DNA of 64,000 bases from Clitoria ternatea (Eukaryota > Streptophyta > Magnoliopsida > Fabales > Fabaceae): contig CM075669.1 of assembly GCA_037962975.1 (NCBI GenBank), forward strand, positions 194,316,501 to 194,380,500, read 5' to 3'. Position numbers and translations under genes: made by a program. Below are positions 22,401 to 34,036 of the stretch, one piece after another. A model generated the notes under the pieces. It worked only from the letters and a program-made list of their open reading frames with translations. It did not search any database and was not told where the DNA came from. Within the stretch, counting starts at the first letter, position 1; each line of letters starts with the position of its first letter.

Positions 22401-23902
22401 CTTTCAAAGCCTACAATCTAACTTATACTTTCTACCAACACCAAATTAATTTTAGAGCATTACCTAAAGTCTCACAACAACATTAAAATCATCCATAGGT
22501 CATTTCAAGTCTAAAACAAAATTCTTTCCTTAATTTAAAGTAAGCCACTAATTTTATGTTTTGCACCTAATGCTCTTCAAAACTAATTAATTTATTCCAA
22601 TAACAAATAATTCAATTCCAATAATCATTCCACATCAACTTCAAGTCATAAAAATAATTATCCAACATCAACAACAACAAAGTTCCAATGGTCACCTATC
22701 CTAAAGTTTAGGGTTCCACATGTATTTCCATCAATTCTTTTTCAATACTAACATCATAACTCACATACTCTAAGCTACCATCACAAAGCCAATCAAGAGT
22801 TTTTAACATAACCCAATGGAATTCTAGGTTCCAAATTCAAGAGAGTGGTGGAGATAGAGACTTGAGAAATCCCCACACCAAGGACCAAGCAAGCTTCTTC
22901 AAATTGAAGTTAAGGTCTCCAAAATCCCTAAAATTTTGTCACATTCCATGGGTGAGTCCAAGAATGTATTTTCAGTTTTGTGAGGAGAGGAAGAAGAAGA
23001 TAACATGAATGGAAGAGGAGAAAAGAGAAGGGAAAAAGATGGAGCCTAGGGTCCAAAGCCCTTACCTTGGTCTTTTCTTCCAAAAATTTCAAAAGAAACC
23101 CATGGTGGAGCTATGTTCTAATGTGAAAATGGAGAAGGATGAAGGGGGAGAGTGTTTCATTTTCTCCTGTAAAGAATGGCTTCTGTTTTTACGTAAAAAT
23201 GGAGGAGGAGAAGAGGAAAAGACACTAGTCCATGTGTGTAATTACCCTTGTGCCCTTCACTTGAAATTTTTGGCTCCAAGGCCCAATTTTTTGGCAAAAT
23301 CTGATTTGGGCTTTAAATTTTAGAATTAGAGCAGACCAATATATCACTCATGGCCAGCTCATTTAATTAGGTGGAATTCGTCGCGTTTTGGCTTGAAAAT
23401 GAAGCATTTTGGTCGCCCGGGGCCCCCCGTACGTCTAATTAATTATCTATAATTTTTTTCGGGTTTATTTTTGGGTTTAAAATATTTATTTGAGTGTTTT
23501 ATTATAATCAATAATTATTTTTGGGCTAGTGAATTTTTGAGGCTCAATTGAGGCCCATTGCCCGAATCGGTCATTTTTCAACGTTAAATGACACTGATAA
23601 ATCCTAAATAATTCACAATAAATTCCGGGAACGCTCAAATTAATTTTAGCTCATCTTTGGGACATAAATATTCATTCCCGATATTTATCTAATGTTTACC
23701 GGCCCGTTGGGCCCGTCTCTGTATTTTGCTCGTACGTCGTTCATCAATTAAACGACGACAGTAATCGCCGTATTCGTCGTATTAACTCAAGGGGTCCATA
23801 ATTAATTTTCTACATGTATAGGGCATCAAATAATATTTCCTATAATTTTTATATTTATTTACTTCAATTAATTAATCTTACTCAAATTTATGAGATGTTA
23901 CA
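19491..23902 (+). mobile_element. 4.4-kb gypsy solo LTR
   Basis: It starts TGTGGCGTCC and ends GATGTTACA, giving complementary TG...CA ends. It has perfect 5-bp duplications. At 4,412 bp it is unusually long for a plant LTR, but long LTRs are known in Tat/Ogre and some chromovirus groups. No protein-coding ORF of note lies inside; ORFs at 20,258, 21,048 and 23,009 have no recognisable content. Diverged relatives lie inverted at 1-3,040. Its insertion split the Tat integrase tail, so it is younger than that remnant. Confidence 0.85.
20832..21000 (+). repeat. Duplicated module inside the solo LTR
   Basis: The order ACCACGCATAGT, then AACCAACGC(A/G)AGGTT, then CAAGATCAACGCAAGATCA appears twice, at about 20,837-20,912 and about 20,932-20,999. 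It is an old internal tandem duplication of roughly 95 bp. One copy of the same module can be recognised on the minus strand near 1,255-1,330. Confidence 0.75.
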
Positions 23903-23919
23903 GGGACACCGATAAGAAA

Positions 23920-26078
23920 TATTACATGCTTAAAAATTATCCAATGTTCATTATGGCTTTATTTATATTTTAGGTTCTATTAATGAAACAAAAGCCATAA
24001 TATTGCATGCATCTTTGAGAGATTTTTGTGTGGTTACCCCTTTTGATATGTCACCAATGATGTTGTCAATGGATTGATTCTTTGAGAATCTCTATTCCTT
24101 AGAAAGATCGACTGTCCTTTGTTCAGATGTCTCTTAAGGTGTATCTTTAATGAGATCAACTTCTTTGGCTTAGTCTTTATATTTGATGTCATTCTTTTCC
24201 ATTAATTCTATAAGATCATCAATAGCTTATTCTCTAGACTTCAAAAGGTTAGTTTCATCAAAAGAAACATGAACTGATTCTTCTATTGTCATTATTCTTT
24301 TATTATATATTCCATAGGCTTTACTATTTAATGAATATCTAAGGAAAATTCCTTCGTCAGATCTAACATCAAATTTTCCTAAATTGTCTTTACCATTATT
24401 TAAAACAAAACATTTACAACCAAATATATGAAAATGTGAAATATTAGGCTTTCTTCCTTTGAATAGTTCATATGGTGTTTTCTTTAAGATAAGTCTAATT
24501 AAGGCTCTATTCATTACATAACATGCAGTGTTTACAGCATCGGCCCAAAAATATTTAGGAATATTTAAATCATCTAGCATTATTCTAGCTAATTCTATGA
24601 GAGATCTATTTTTTTCTTTCTACTACTCCATTTTGTTATGGAGTTCTTGGAGCAGAAAAATTATGAATTATTTCATATTTTTCATAGAAATTACTAAAGA
24701 ATTCATTTTCAAATTCACCTCCGTGATCACTTCTAATGGATATAATGTTATGATTTTTCTCATTTTGAATTCTTTTTGCTAATTTCTTAAAAGCATGGAA
24801 ATCATCATTTTTATGAGTAATAAATAAAGTCCAAGTAAATCTAGAATAATCATTAACAATTACTAATGCATAAAAGTTACTACCAAAACTCATTGTTCTA
24901 GATGGACCAAAGAGATCCATATGCAAAAGTTGTAATGGTCTAGAAGAAGATATGACCTTTTTAGCTTCGAAAGAGACTTTTACTTCTTTTGATATGCATC
25001 ACATAATTTATCTTTCTCAAACTTAAGATTTGGTAGGCCTGTTACTAGTTCTTTGGATACTAGTTTCTTTAAATGATCCATATGAATATGTGCTATTCTT
25101 CTATGCCAAAGCCATGAATCATCTTCTTTACTTACAAGACATTGTAGATTTATAGATGATTTATTTTTTAGATTAATCATGTATACATTATTGACTCTAT
25201 ATCCTACTAGTTTTATTTTACTATTATTTTTATTTTCAGTCAAGCAATGATGTGATTTAAATATTACTAGAAATTCTTTATCACATAATTGACTGACACT
25301 TAGAAGACTATGCTTAAGGTCATCAACAAGTAAAACATTTTCAATTAAAGTAGGGGTATTTGTACCAATTTTACCGATTCCAAGAATTTTTCCTTTGTTG
25401 TTGTCTCCATGGTTCTTGGGAGCTATGTATGAGAATTTTGAAGCATCTTCGGTCATGTGTTTGGAGCATCTACTGTCAATGTACCAACTTTGTTTTGTGA
25501 TGTCCAACATCACAATTATAACTTAGACTTAGGTACCAAAATTTGCTTAGGTCCTTGTAAGTTAGATGGGTAAGGTACCCTTAGTGATCCATATCATTTT
25601 TGTGCTAGTATTGCTATTCTTTCCATAATTACATGTTGAAGCATTGTTTCCTTTTCTATTACAATAGAAACATGTTAGAAAATGTGAACTAGACTTACTA
25701 GCAGGGACAAATAAATTTTTGTATAATTTTTGTTGTTTTTCATAATTATATCTTAACCCTACCTTATCAAAAACACATCTTTGTTTTCCTAAAAGAATAT
25801 CTAAGTTATTTTTGCCAAATGTAAATTTTGATACAGTGTTTCTTAAATCATTTAATTCTTTTTCAAAATTTTGGCAAGAAGGGCAATTTGAATTTAAATT
25901 ATTTTCTAGGTTCTCTTTTTCTAACTTAGTTGTTTCTAATTCTTGCTTTAACTTAGAATTTTCCTTTTCTAAATTAATGATGGTTTTCTTAAATGATGTT
26001 ACTAATTTAACTAGCCTAATGGATTCCTTATGTAATTCATGAACAACATCTTGTAATTCATCAAATGTAGGTTCATAG
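23920..26078 (-). pseudogene. Ty1/copia fragment: gag end to start of RT
   Basis: Reading the minus strand from 26,078 down: a coiled-coil gag segment (KLKQELETTKLEKENLENNL, about 25,955-25,895); a CCHC zinc knuckle in FYCNRKGNNASTC (C-x2-C-x4-N-x4-C, the His replaced by Asn) near 25,660; a protease start (WYIDSRCSKHMTED, where the usual DSG reads DSR) near 25,480; the GAG-pre-integrase region (WLWHRRIAHIHMDHLKKL); integrase core (DLFGPSRTM, IVNDYSRFTW, SDHGGEFEN); and the post-integrase hinge at about 24,060-23,960 (SKGVTTRKSLKD). RT proper is absent. Frameshifts and stops are frequent. The gag coiled coil and general wording are SIRE/Tork-like, but I do not commit to a lineage. Confidence 0.85.
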
Positions 26079-26740
26079 TGTAACACTCTCGGTTAACTAG
26101 GACAATCCCTTCCACTAGATTATCCTGGTCAACTGAGAGGTTACGAGTTTTAGGAAAATGTGGAAGTTTTTTTTTGTAAAAGAACACTTGGTGGAACAGA
26201 TACATCATATTCATTACATAGTCATATGAAATACATGGTCGTAACAATAATTGTACCCACTGAAAGTGAAGGGGCATGCAGGCTCCCATAGATGAAAATA
26301 AAATTTAACCTATTCTACTTGTCCTCGATCCAAGAAGAGCCTGACTGATCCTCGATGCGAAGTCTAGATCCATCCTTATGATGTTTAGAAAAATTTAGCG
26401 TAAGGGTGAGTCTCCACCTCCACAACCATCGGGAAGGTGCCTCATCGACACCTGTCCCACATACAACGCAAACAATCCAGGATTGAGTCCCTCCCACTCT
26501 CTTTGGGGTTCCTAAGGTACATGTTAAGTTATCTCACCACTTTTGATCTCAGCTGACCATCCCCATTCTCCTATTCACCTCTCGAGGTTACTAAGTTCTA
26601 TAAGGTCGTACTTAAATAACAAACAGTCATAATCTCAGTACAATGATGCAATGCATGAGTTCATTTTGTTATTTTCATTCTCTTTATTAGTCATCATGAT
26701 GCATGTGGGCCCATCTCCCTCCATCAATCTCATATACTAA
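26079..26740 (+). mobile_element. 5' part of a gypsy LTR (TGTAACACTC...)
   Basis: TGTAACACTCTCGG at 26,079 abruptly ends the copia gag and is a typical chromovirus-style LTR start. The segment contains no ORF of note and stops where the CRM-like 5' LTR begins at 26,741. It is therefore an LTR inserted in the copia fragment and later hit by the CRM-like element, or truncated. The remainder is not in the window. Confidence 0.6.
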
Positions 26741-27549
26741 TGAGGACATACTAAGGGAGGACCCTCACACTACCCTAGAGAAAGGACTTGAAGCTTACAA
26801 ATGTCCTCTCACAAGGGCCAAGACCAAAAAGGCCAAAGAGAGCATCCATCGGGCCTTATCTTCCTTCCTCTTCTTGAGTGGGCCCAAGTCCAATGAAGAA
26901 TTCTTGAGGATCTATTCATACTCTACTTGTAATATACTTCTTAGTTAGATTCTCTAGGTTTATAGGGTTTATTTGGGCCTTGCAAGGTCAATTGGGCCAC
27001 TTTTGGGCCATGTACTCTCACTTTGGGCCATGTATAGGCCATACTCTTCTCTAGAAACTCTTTTGGGCCTAGGCATCATGGAGAGGCCCATTTAGTAGGC
27101 GCTTGGCTGAAATCCTTTTAGCTCTATATAAAGATCTCTCCCTTTGTAAATTGACACACATTAATGCCATTTGAGTTTTTACACTTTCAAAGTGAGTTTT
27201 AGTGAGAGAAGGTCTCCCTTCTCTATAGGTTAGAGTGAGCTCTAGCAAGCTCTCATCCAAGGGGTTTTCCTCCCTCTTGGTGGAGAGTTCTAGGGAGTTA
27301 TCTCCCCTTGGAGTGGCCTCCCATTCACCTCCTCCATTTCATCCTTCATCCTCCTCCTTTCTCCCTTTCATTTCCACTTTTCCTTTCTCCTTTTCACTTC
27401 CAAATCCGTGTAGTCTTGAGTCATTTTCTTCCCTTTCCATTTCGGTTTTCCCCTTTCCAGGCTCTTCAATAAAGGCTTGTGAAGGATAGAAGAAGAAAAG
27501 AGCCTTAGATCCACCATTCTTCAAGAAGCTAGAAGAAGATCCTACATCA
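26741..27549 (+). repeat. CRM-like 5' LTR, 809 bp
   Basis: It starts TGAGGACATA and ends CCTACATCA, just before a TGGTATCA primer site. A TATA box (CTCTATATAAAGATC) lies at about 27,121-27,135. The first part still reads as protein in the pol frame (EDPHTTLEKGLEAYK), because the pol reading frame of the 3' copy runs into the LTR; here it has no function. The homologous 3' LTR starts at 63,671. Confidence 0.88.
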
Positions 27550-27551
27550 TT

Positions 27552-27563
27552 TGGTATCACTTG
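27552..27563 (+). other. CRM-like primer-binding site
   Basis: TGGTATCA, two bases after the LTR end, matches the 3' end of initiator methionine tRNA; the following CTTG departs from the usual GAGC. Only eight bases match, so priming efficiency is uncertain. Confidence 0.65.
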
Positions 27564-29828
27564 GGCTTGGGAGGTTCTTTTCTATTCTTCTTCTTCATTT
27601 AGATTTCGGTTTTGCTTTCCTTTTGCTGGCTGGAATTTTGTTGTTATGCCTTATGCTTGTTTTGTTGATGCCATGTTAAAATAGAAAACTCATAAAAAGT
27701 TGTTGTTCTTTTGAGTTTTTGTGCTAGTTTTTCCATTTCTTCAATTTTCTTGCATATTGCTTTGTATTTTTGGTTTGGTATTGTTTTGTCCTTCAAAAAT
27801 TCAGAATTTGGCACATGTTATTTCGGTTGTTAGATTAATAGTTAGAAGTTAGTTACTTGTTAGGTGTTAGTTAGAGCCAAGTTAGTTGTTAGTTGTGCCA
27901 TGTGGAACCTTTGTCTAGTGTTCTAGGATTTTTTGTGTTGATTTACCATTGTAGAAGTGCATTGCTGTGTGATAAAGGTTAGTTCAAGTATCTTGATTAA
28001 TCTCTCAAAGGTTCCATTCTTGTGTTGTTAGGAGGTCTCACCTTAAGACTCTCCAAAGGTCATCTCATTTTTAGGCTTGTTAGTATTCATTCTTAGTTTT
28101 GTTTCTAGGTTAATTTTGTTTGTGAATGCATATTAGGGTCACTTCATAATTCGGTTTCCATCTTGTTGCATAAAAGAAAATTTTTGTCAAAAAGTTTTGA
28201 ACATAATCCTTCCACTCTCTTTGGAAGAAGGTTGCATTGTTTTCTTTAAGAAAGAAAGTGATATTTGAAATTGTGTTAGCATTAGCTTAATCCGGTTTTG
28301 GAATTTCATTAGTGGTGTTATACATTGAAAAATACAAGAGGCCATAAAATAAAAAAAAGAGAAAAAAAGACACAAAACCCTATACTATCCAAATTGCAAA
28401 AAGGGTGTTAAAAAGCTAAGAAGTCTCATTAAGAAAAGTAGTAAAGTAAAACACCAAAATCAAAGTCAAATTTTGAAATTCCTTATACTTGAAGTGAGTT
28501 ATTTGCCAATTACTTTCCAATACATTTTCATTTGAATCTTACTTGCTTACTTGTGATTGCAACTTTAGAGTGTCTAAGTTTAGGTTGTGCTTTCCTTTTG
28601 TTGATTGCATTTTTATTCTTTGTTTGTCTAGTTTTGTCCATCATCATTTTTGAAATCCTATTCCATAGTGTAGCCTTTATTCTTTGAACATTTATTGCTT
28701 TAGTGTCTTGTCAATCAAAATCCAAAAACATTTTCCATTTTGAGTAGCCTTTCTTCTTAAACCTTTTTAGTTTTTCATTTTTCCTTCTCAAGTTTTGTCT
28801 TTGAAGTTGTCTTTCCTTCAAACTTCTTGATAATTTCCCTTCTCAATACTATTGAGGGTAGTATATTAGAACACTTGAGGTGAGAGTGTAAATTTCTTGG
28901 GTGAACTTGACACTAAAAGAAAGGGTAAGAGTTGTGAGGATACACTTAAGAGATACACTTGTGAGGTTTTAATCTTTGATTGAATTCATTAACAAATTCT
29001 GTTTGGAGTGTGTTCTTGTCTTGTTTTTCTAGGTAAGGTGAAGCTTACACATCAAGGAAGAGCTTGAAGAAAAATTATAAAGGAAGCAAAATCCTTGTAA
29101 CTAGTAGAACTTAGGCAAAATTTTCAATTCTTAGGCATTGTGTATTAGGTTGTCTTGTATTTTGGACACACCTTGGACATTGGACTTTTGGACACTATTA
29201 ACTTTCATTTTCATTTAGTAAATTCGGCTAGGTGGTAGAGCATTTTCATTTGGTTGTTAATTATTTTTAGTTAGTTAGTGTTGGTTATAACTAATAGTTG
29301 TTAGTTAGTTGCTTGTCTTAACTAATTAGGTTAATTAGTTGGTGGTTGCAACTAACTTTAGTTACTATAACTAATCATAACCGAAATTAGTTTAGTGTCT
29401 TAACTAGATCATAACCGAATTAGTTGTTAGTTAGGGTTGTTAGACTTAGTTGTAACTTCTATAACTAAATAACTACTTCTAGTTAGGGTTTGTTAGGAGT
29501 GGTTAGTTAGTTGAACTAATTTTGTTAGGGTAACTAACTAGTAAACCGAATTGGTTAGGCTTGTCTAGGGTTAGTTAATTGTTAGAAACAACCTAGGACA
29601 ATCATAATCAACTTAGGTTCAAGCCAACCTAGGACTTACATAAGCAACCTAGGACTAATCTAGTAAAAGACAACCTAGGATCTTGTTTTTACCTTAGGTT
29701 AGAAACCTAGTAGTGATATTTTAGGATTGTTGTGTGTTTTCTTTCACTTCTTTTGCATTCATCCTCCTCGACTAGTTTGTCTACACATTCCTTGTTTTTA
29801 CCTTGAATTTCCTTGACAACCTTAAAAG
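27564..29828 (+). other. CRM-like long leader between PBS and gag
   Basis: This is about 2.3 kb without a credible ORF. It contains a T-rich first part and a zone rich in TTAGTTAG/GTTAGTTGTTAG units (27,830-27,895 and 29,240-29,590), followed by repeated AACCTAGGA blocks (29,585-29,710). Long leaders are not rare in plant chromoviruses. No internal insertion boundary was seen. Confidence 0.6.
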
Positions 29829-30316
29829 ATGTCTTCTAGTGATAGGGAGAATAAAAATATGCTTCATAATATAATGGATAGCTTGAATAACATCAATGCT
29901 AGGCTAACAAATCTTGAGCATAATGAAAACCCTAGAACTAGACACAGAAATCAAAGAAATCATAGACATAATAATAGTGATAGTGAAGAGGAGCCTAGAC
30001 AAATAAGACACCATGAGCATAAAAGAGAAGACATAGGCTTAAGAGAAGTCAAATTAGAAATACCCCCATTTAATGGCAAGAGTGACATAGAGGCTTATCT
30101 AGAGTGGGAAATGAGGGTAGAACAAATCTTTAACTCTCATCAAATAAAAGATGAAAATAAGTTAGGATAGCCACCCTCTCATTCCAAAACTATGCCTTAG
30201 TATGGTGGTCACAAGTGTGTAAGGAGAGAAAGAAAGATAATTTTCCACCAATAGATGATTGGTTAGACTTAAAAGCTTTATTAAGAAAACATTATGTTTC
30301 TAGTTACTATAGAGGG
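29829..30316 (+). pseudogene. CRM-like gag, N-terminal part
   Basis: The frame starts MSSSDRENKNMLHNIMDSLN (29,829) and runs 113 codons to a stop at 30,168. It has a coiled-coil-like start, a basic/His-rich linker (RHRNQRNHRHNN) and the retrotransposon gag core beginning (LEIPPFNGKSDIEAYLEWE). Beyond the stop, gag text continues in another frame (ALVWWSQVCKERKKDNFP) up to 30,316, where the Tekay-like LTR starts directly after the codons for SSYYRG. The rest of gag, including any zinc knuckle, is not found at the other side of the insertion. Confidence 0.85.
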
Positions 30317-33300
30317 TGTAACATCCCCATTTCTTAAGTTAAATACCAGATGAGTTTAGTTAATAAATTAAGGGCTAATTACAGATTAAGAACTAATGGA
30401 AAAAAATTAATGTTAGTGGCCAGGTTGAATTTACGCATGTGCCCCGGGTGTATAAAGAGGTTCAGCTTCCTCTACCCATTCACTTTGCATGAAATGTTAG
30501 GAACGATTGAGAGTGTGAGAGTTGGAAGTTCTCCTCGTGGAAGAAAAAAACGTTGTTCTGTTCCTTCGTCTCTTCTTCTTCTTCCTTCGTCGAGCATGAG
30601 AGTGAAGAAGTTGAGTTGAGAGCTTCTCCTTCGACGACTTAGGGACGACACTCTGTTCCTTCCCTATCCTTTCATTTCCCTTCGTCGACTTCTCTCCTTC
30701 TCCCTCTTCTTTACTCGAAGCTACCTGAGTCTCAGTGGAGATCTGCACTACGAAGTACTTCAGGGAGGCTAGAGCGTTCACCAGCGTTGTGATGGAGCTG
30801 CTCAAGAGAGCGAGTAGAGAACTGGGTGTCTCGAAAGCTTGGAAATCCCCACTGGACCGGGTGGAAGGTCAATGTGGTGCCCTGGGGGCTTGGGCCTCCC
30901 CGCTGATCTTGCATGCAGAGTTGTTTAAGAGTGGGAGTGGCTCGGAGTTCCTCCCAAAGCCAAGTGTAATGGTGGATGACTGATGCAGGGTCGTTCTATT
31001 GAGAACGAGTGAATGGACTGAGCGGAGCAACCGATTAGAGCTGCAAGCCCTTGGAGCCTTTGGAATCTTCATTCTAGGTAGGGGGTGCTTTGAATGTCAA
31101 ATGCATGGTTTATGGACCGGTTCCGGGTATTTTGCTTTAATGTGTTATGTTGTGCCTGAGTGTGTTGATTGATGTATTGTGTTCGAGTAGGAGTGCTTGC
31201 AACGCCCGGGTCAAGGATGGTTGTGTTCTGTCATTTGTTGTGGTGATTCCGTCCTTGAGTGCTTGTTAATATTTCTGAGACGCATGCGGTTGAACATGAG
31301 AATGTAGAGTGAATACATGTGTGCGTTATCATTATTGCCGAGTGTATGAGTTAAAAAGGGGGTGACTTGCTGAGTTTTGTTTGCAGTTTTATGTCTAAAT
31401 GTATATGAATGAGAATGCCATGATAATTTCTGAATGCATGAGATATGAGTTGATACGTTGATTCCCCATTTGGAATATTGTGTTGAAATGCATGCTGATT
31501 TCATTAAGAATGTCGAGTGGTGTACTGTAATATTGTTACCCTGATTTGCTTGTTATGAGTTACTATGACAAAATGCATGTGATGCTGTAATGGAACTGTG
31601 GACTTCTGAGTGAATCTAAATGCCGTGCTGAATCGATTGTGATCTTTTAATGGCTGTACGAAACGCACTTGATAAGTTTGGATGCTTGTTGTGAAATTGC
31701 ATGAGGTCATATATATGAGAAAAGGGTGACCCGTGGAAGGTCAGGAGCCCTACGAGATGACTTTCAACTACAGATACCTGGCTAGATCCATGAGGGCCCA
31801 TGGTAGCCGAGGGAGCTTGAGTTAAGTCTCGAGACGTCTTTGGAAGACTGGTACCACGCGGGAAGGGCTAATGGATGAGAGGCAGGGAAGGAATCTGCAA
31901 CTGAAATCACTGTTTAAGTCGGATCCGCATGCATGTATGTAGGAGCATTGTTATTGAGAATAACATGGTTGATATAGCTTTGAATGGCTGAATGAATTCC
32001 GACTAAATGTGAACGTGCACATTTATATTGTTGATGAGCTCAATGTGATTGTGTGTATATATATTTGTATGTGTAAATGCTGTTGTGAATAGCATGATTA
32101 ATATAACCATGAATAAGTGGGGTGAATTCCGACTAGGTGAATATATGTACATTGGTACTGTTTCCGAGTGTGAGGCGATGTTATGACTGTGAGTATATGT
32201 TATTATGAATGATGTGAATTACTTAATCCTGACTGAATTGCATGAATCCGAATGAGTGATGTTACTATATAACTGAGAATTGGGAATTAAATCTGAGCCA
32301 GTAATTAACATTTCATATGTAAAAGCTCACCCCTACACCATTTTCCAGTATGTGCAGGTCGGACTCAGAATGAGGAGAAAGCCTTAACCCGAGTGATGGG
32401 TATTTATGTTATTATAGTGTATAGAGTAAGCTGTACCGATTGTATATAGTTATATTAAAGTCTTGGCCGGCTCTCATGTAAAATGATGATTAAACATATT
32501 TATTTATAAGGATTGATTATGAGAATTATAGACATGGTGTCACTTGTATGGGATTATAAGTATTGATAAATGTATAATGTCAAGATAATGAGTATTCCGA
32601 GTGTATAATTGTGTATATACTTCTATGTTGTATGCTGGTGACTTGTGTTTGGGTAGACTGAAAGATGTTGATGGATAGAATATTGCTAAGTTAATGATTT
32701 CTCGAGTAGAAATAGTTGTGAGAGTCATCTCCGAGTGAGGCTATAAATGGCTGGACCTTCTTGTCCGAGTAGTGAAGACTTAAAGGATTCTGAGAGAAAT
32801 CTCCTTTGTTGAACGTATTCTGTGTGGGATTTAATGGGAGAATTTTTGAGTAATGCTAGGCTTGATTATTCCGAGTGAAAAATATGTGTAGATCCCGAGT
32901 GGGAACGGGTTGGATAATTCCGAGTGGAAACCCCGAGAGAACCTCTTCCGAGGGGAGAGTTGTTGTAATGGTTTAGATTGGAATGAATTCTAAGTGTATG
33001 ATATTTATAATCCGAATGAATAATATATAATTCAAATGAATGAGGAACTATATTCCGAGTGGTTAGGATTTGAATAAGTCCGAGTGGGACTTGACTTAAT
33101 GATTTTCCCCGAGTAAATAAGGTGATATTTGTCGAGTGTATCTGGCTGGAATAATCCGAGTGATGCTTAGCGAGTGAATGTTTTCGAGTGTTGAAGGTTT
33201 AAAATGGTTCTGTGAGAAACTCATTTCGATTTGGTGAAGTTTTCCAATTGATGAGAAACTAGAGCAATTCTGAGTGAATAAGATTATAAATATATCCGAG

Positions 33301-34018
33301 TGGATAAAGGGTATGTAAGTCTAAGTAAGACATAGTGAATGCCTCCAAGAACTGGAAGGCTAGAGTATTCCGAGGAAGACTTAGTTTAAGAGATCAATTC
33401 CGAGGAGTGAAGAGTTAATGTGTTCCCGAAGCGAGGAAGAATAAGTATACCGAGTGAAAATGTGTAACACGTTTCCGAGTGGATCCATTGTGATGTAATT
33501 CCGAGTAACGTATAACTGGGAAAAATAATCCGGGTGAAGGGGACTTCATTGATACCGAGTGAGAAAGAGTTCTGGATCCTGAGTGATAGGATTGAGGGAG
33601 TCATTTCCCAAGTGGTTTATACTTGTGACCTATATGAATGAAATAAGGAGCTGTGTAAATTCCCGAGTGAAGTATGAGTATGATGATTTACCGAGTGAAC
33701 CTATGTCCCAAATCCGAGTGAGAAATTACCTTGTACCTGTGTTCGTCCCAGCGAATTAGACTTTGCTCCTGCGAGTGTGAGTGGATGGGAGGCCTTTGGG
33801 TTGGCTCCGCTTAAGCGAAGGGTTGTTCGCCCAAGCGTGTTGGGCTGTCTCGCTCAAGCGGAGTTGGATCTCGCTTGAGCGAGTGAACGTTTGCGTGGAC
33901 TCGCTGAAGCGCTGTTATTCTTCCGCTGTTGATTTCTGTTTCCCTCGCCTCCCATCCGTTTATTTGGGAAAAATTCCCCTGGTCTCTCGGTTGAGTTTAA
34001 TTAATTAAGGACGTTTCA
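30317..34018 (+). repeat. Tekay-like LTR copy 1, 3,702 bp
   Basis: It starts TGTAACATCCCC and ends GGACGTTTCA. A TATA box (GTGTATAAAGAGG, about 30,449) lies only about 130 bp from the start, implying a short U3 and a very long R-U5. The part 32,840-33,780 is full of CCGAGTG words, and 33,800-33,915 holds several CGCTTGAGCG/CGCTCAAGCG near-palindromes. ORFs shared with copy 2 (for example 30,735-30,983) look non-coding: overlapping frames on both strands are open and substitutions change residues freely. Confidence 0.88.
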
Positions 34019-34021
34019 TTT

Positions 34022-34036
34022 TGGTATCAGAGCAGA
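34022..34036 (+). other. Primer-binding site, Tekay-like copy 1
   Basis: TGGTATCAGAGCAGA, three bases after the LTR end, is a full match to the initiator methionine tRNA 3' end over the first 11-12 bases. Confidence 0.85.

Larger units (their letters stand above)
19486..23907. repeat. Target duplication pair GGGAC of the solo LTR
   Basis: GGGAC occupies 19,486-19,490 directly before the LTR and 23,903-23,907 directly after it. An exact 5-bp duplication with no internal region means the element was reduced to a solo LTR by LTR-LTR recombination. Confidence 0.88.

Noticed and set aside
23009..23323. ORF of 104 residues in the 4.4-kb LTR
   Set aside because: Purine-rich sequence gives a Lys/Glu-rich frame without motif, inside a well-bounded solo LTR.
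27235..27560. ORFs on both strands in the CRM-like 5' LTR
   Set aside because: They lie in a CT-rich part of the LTR that gives Ser/Pro- or Glu/Lys-rich frames; there is no sign of a protein.
30735..30983. 82-residue ORF also present at 38,010-38,258
   Set aside because: Both copies lie in the two LTRs of one element, so conservation is simple duplication. Both strands are open here and there is no domain.
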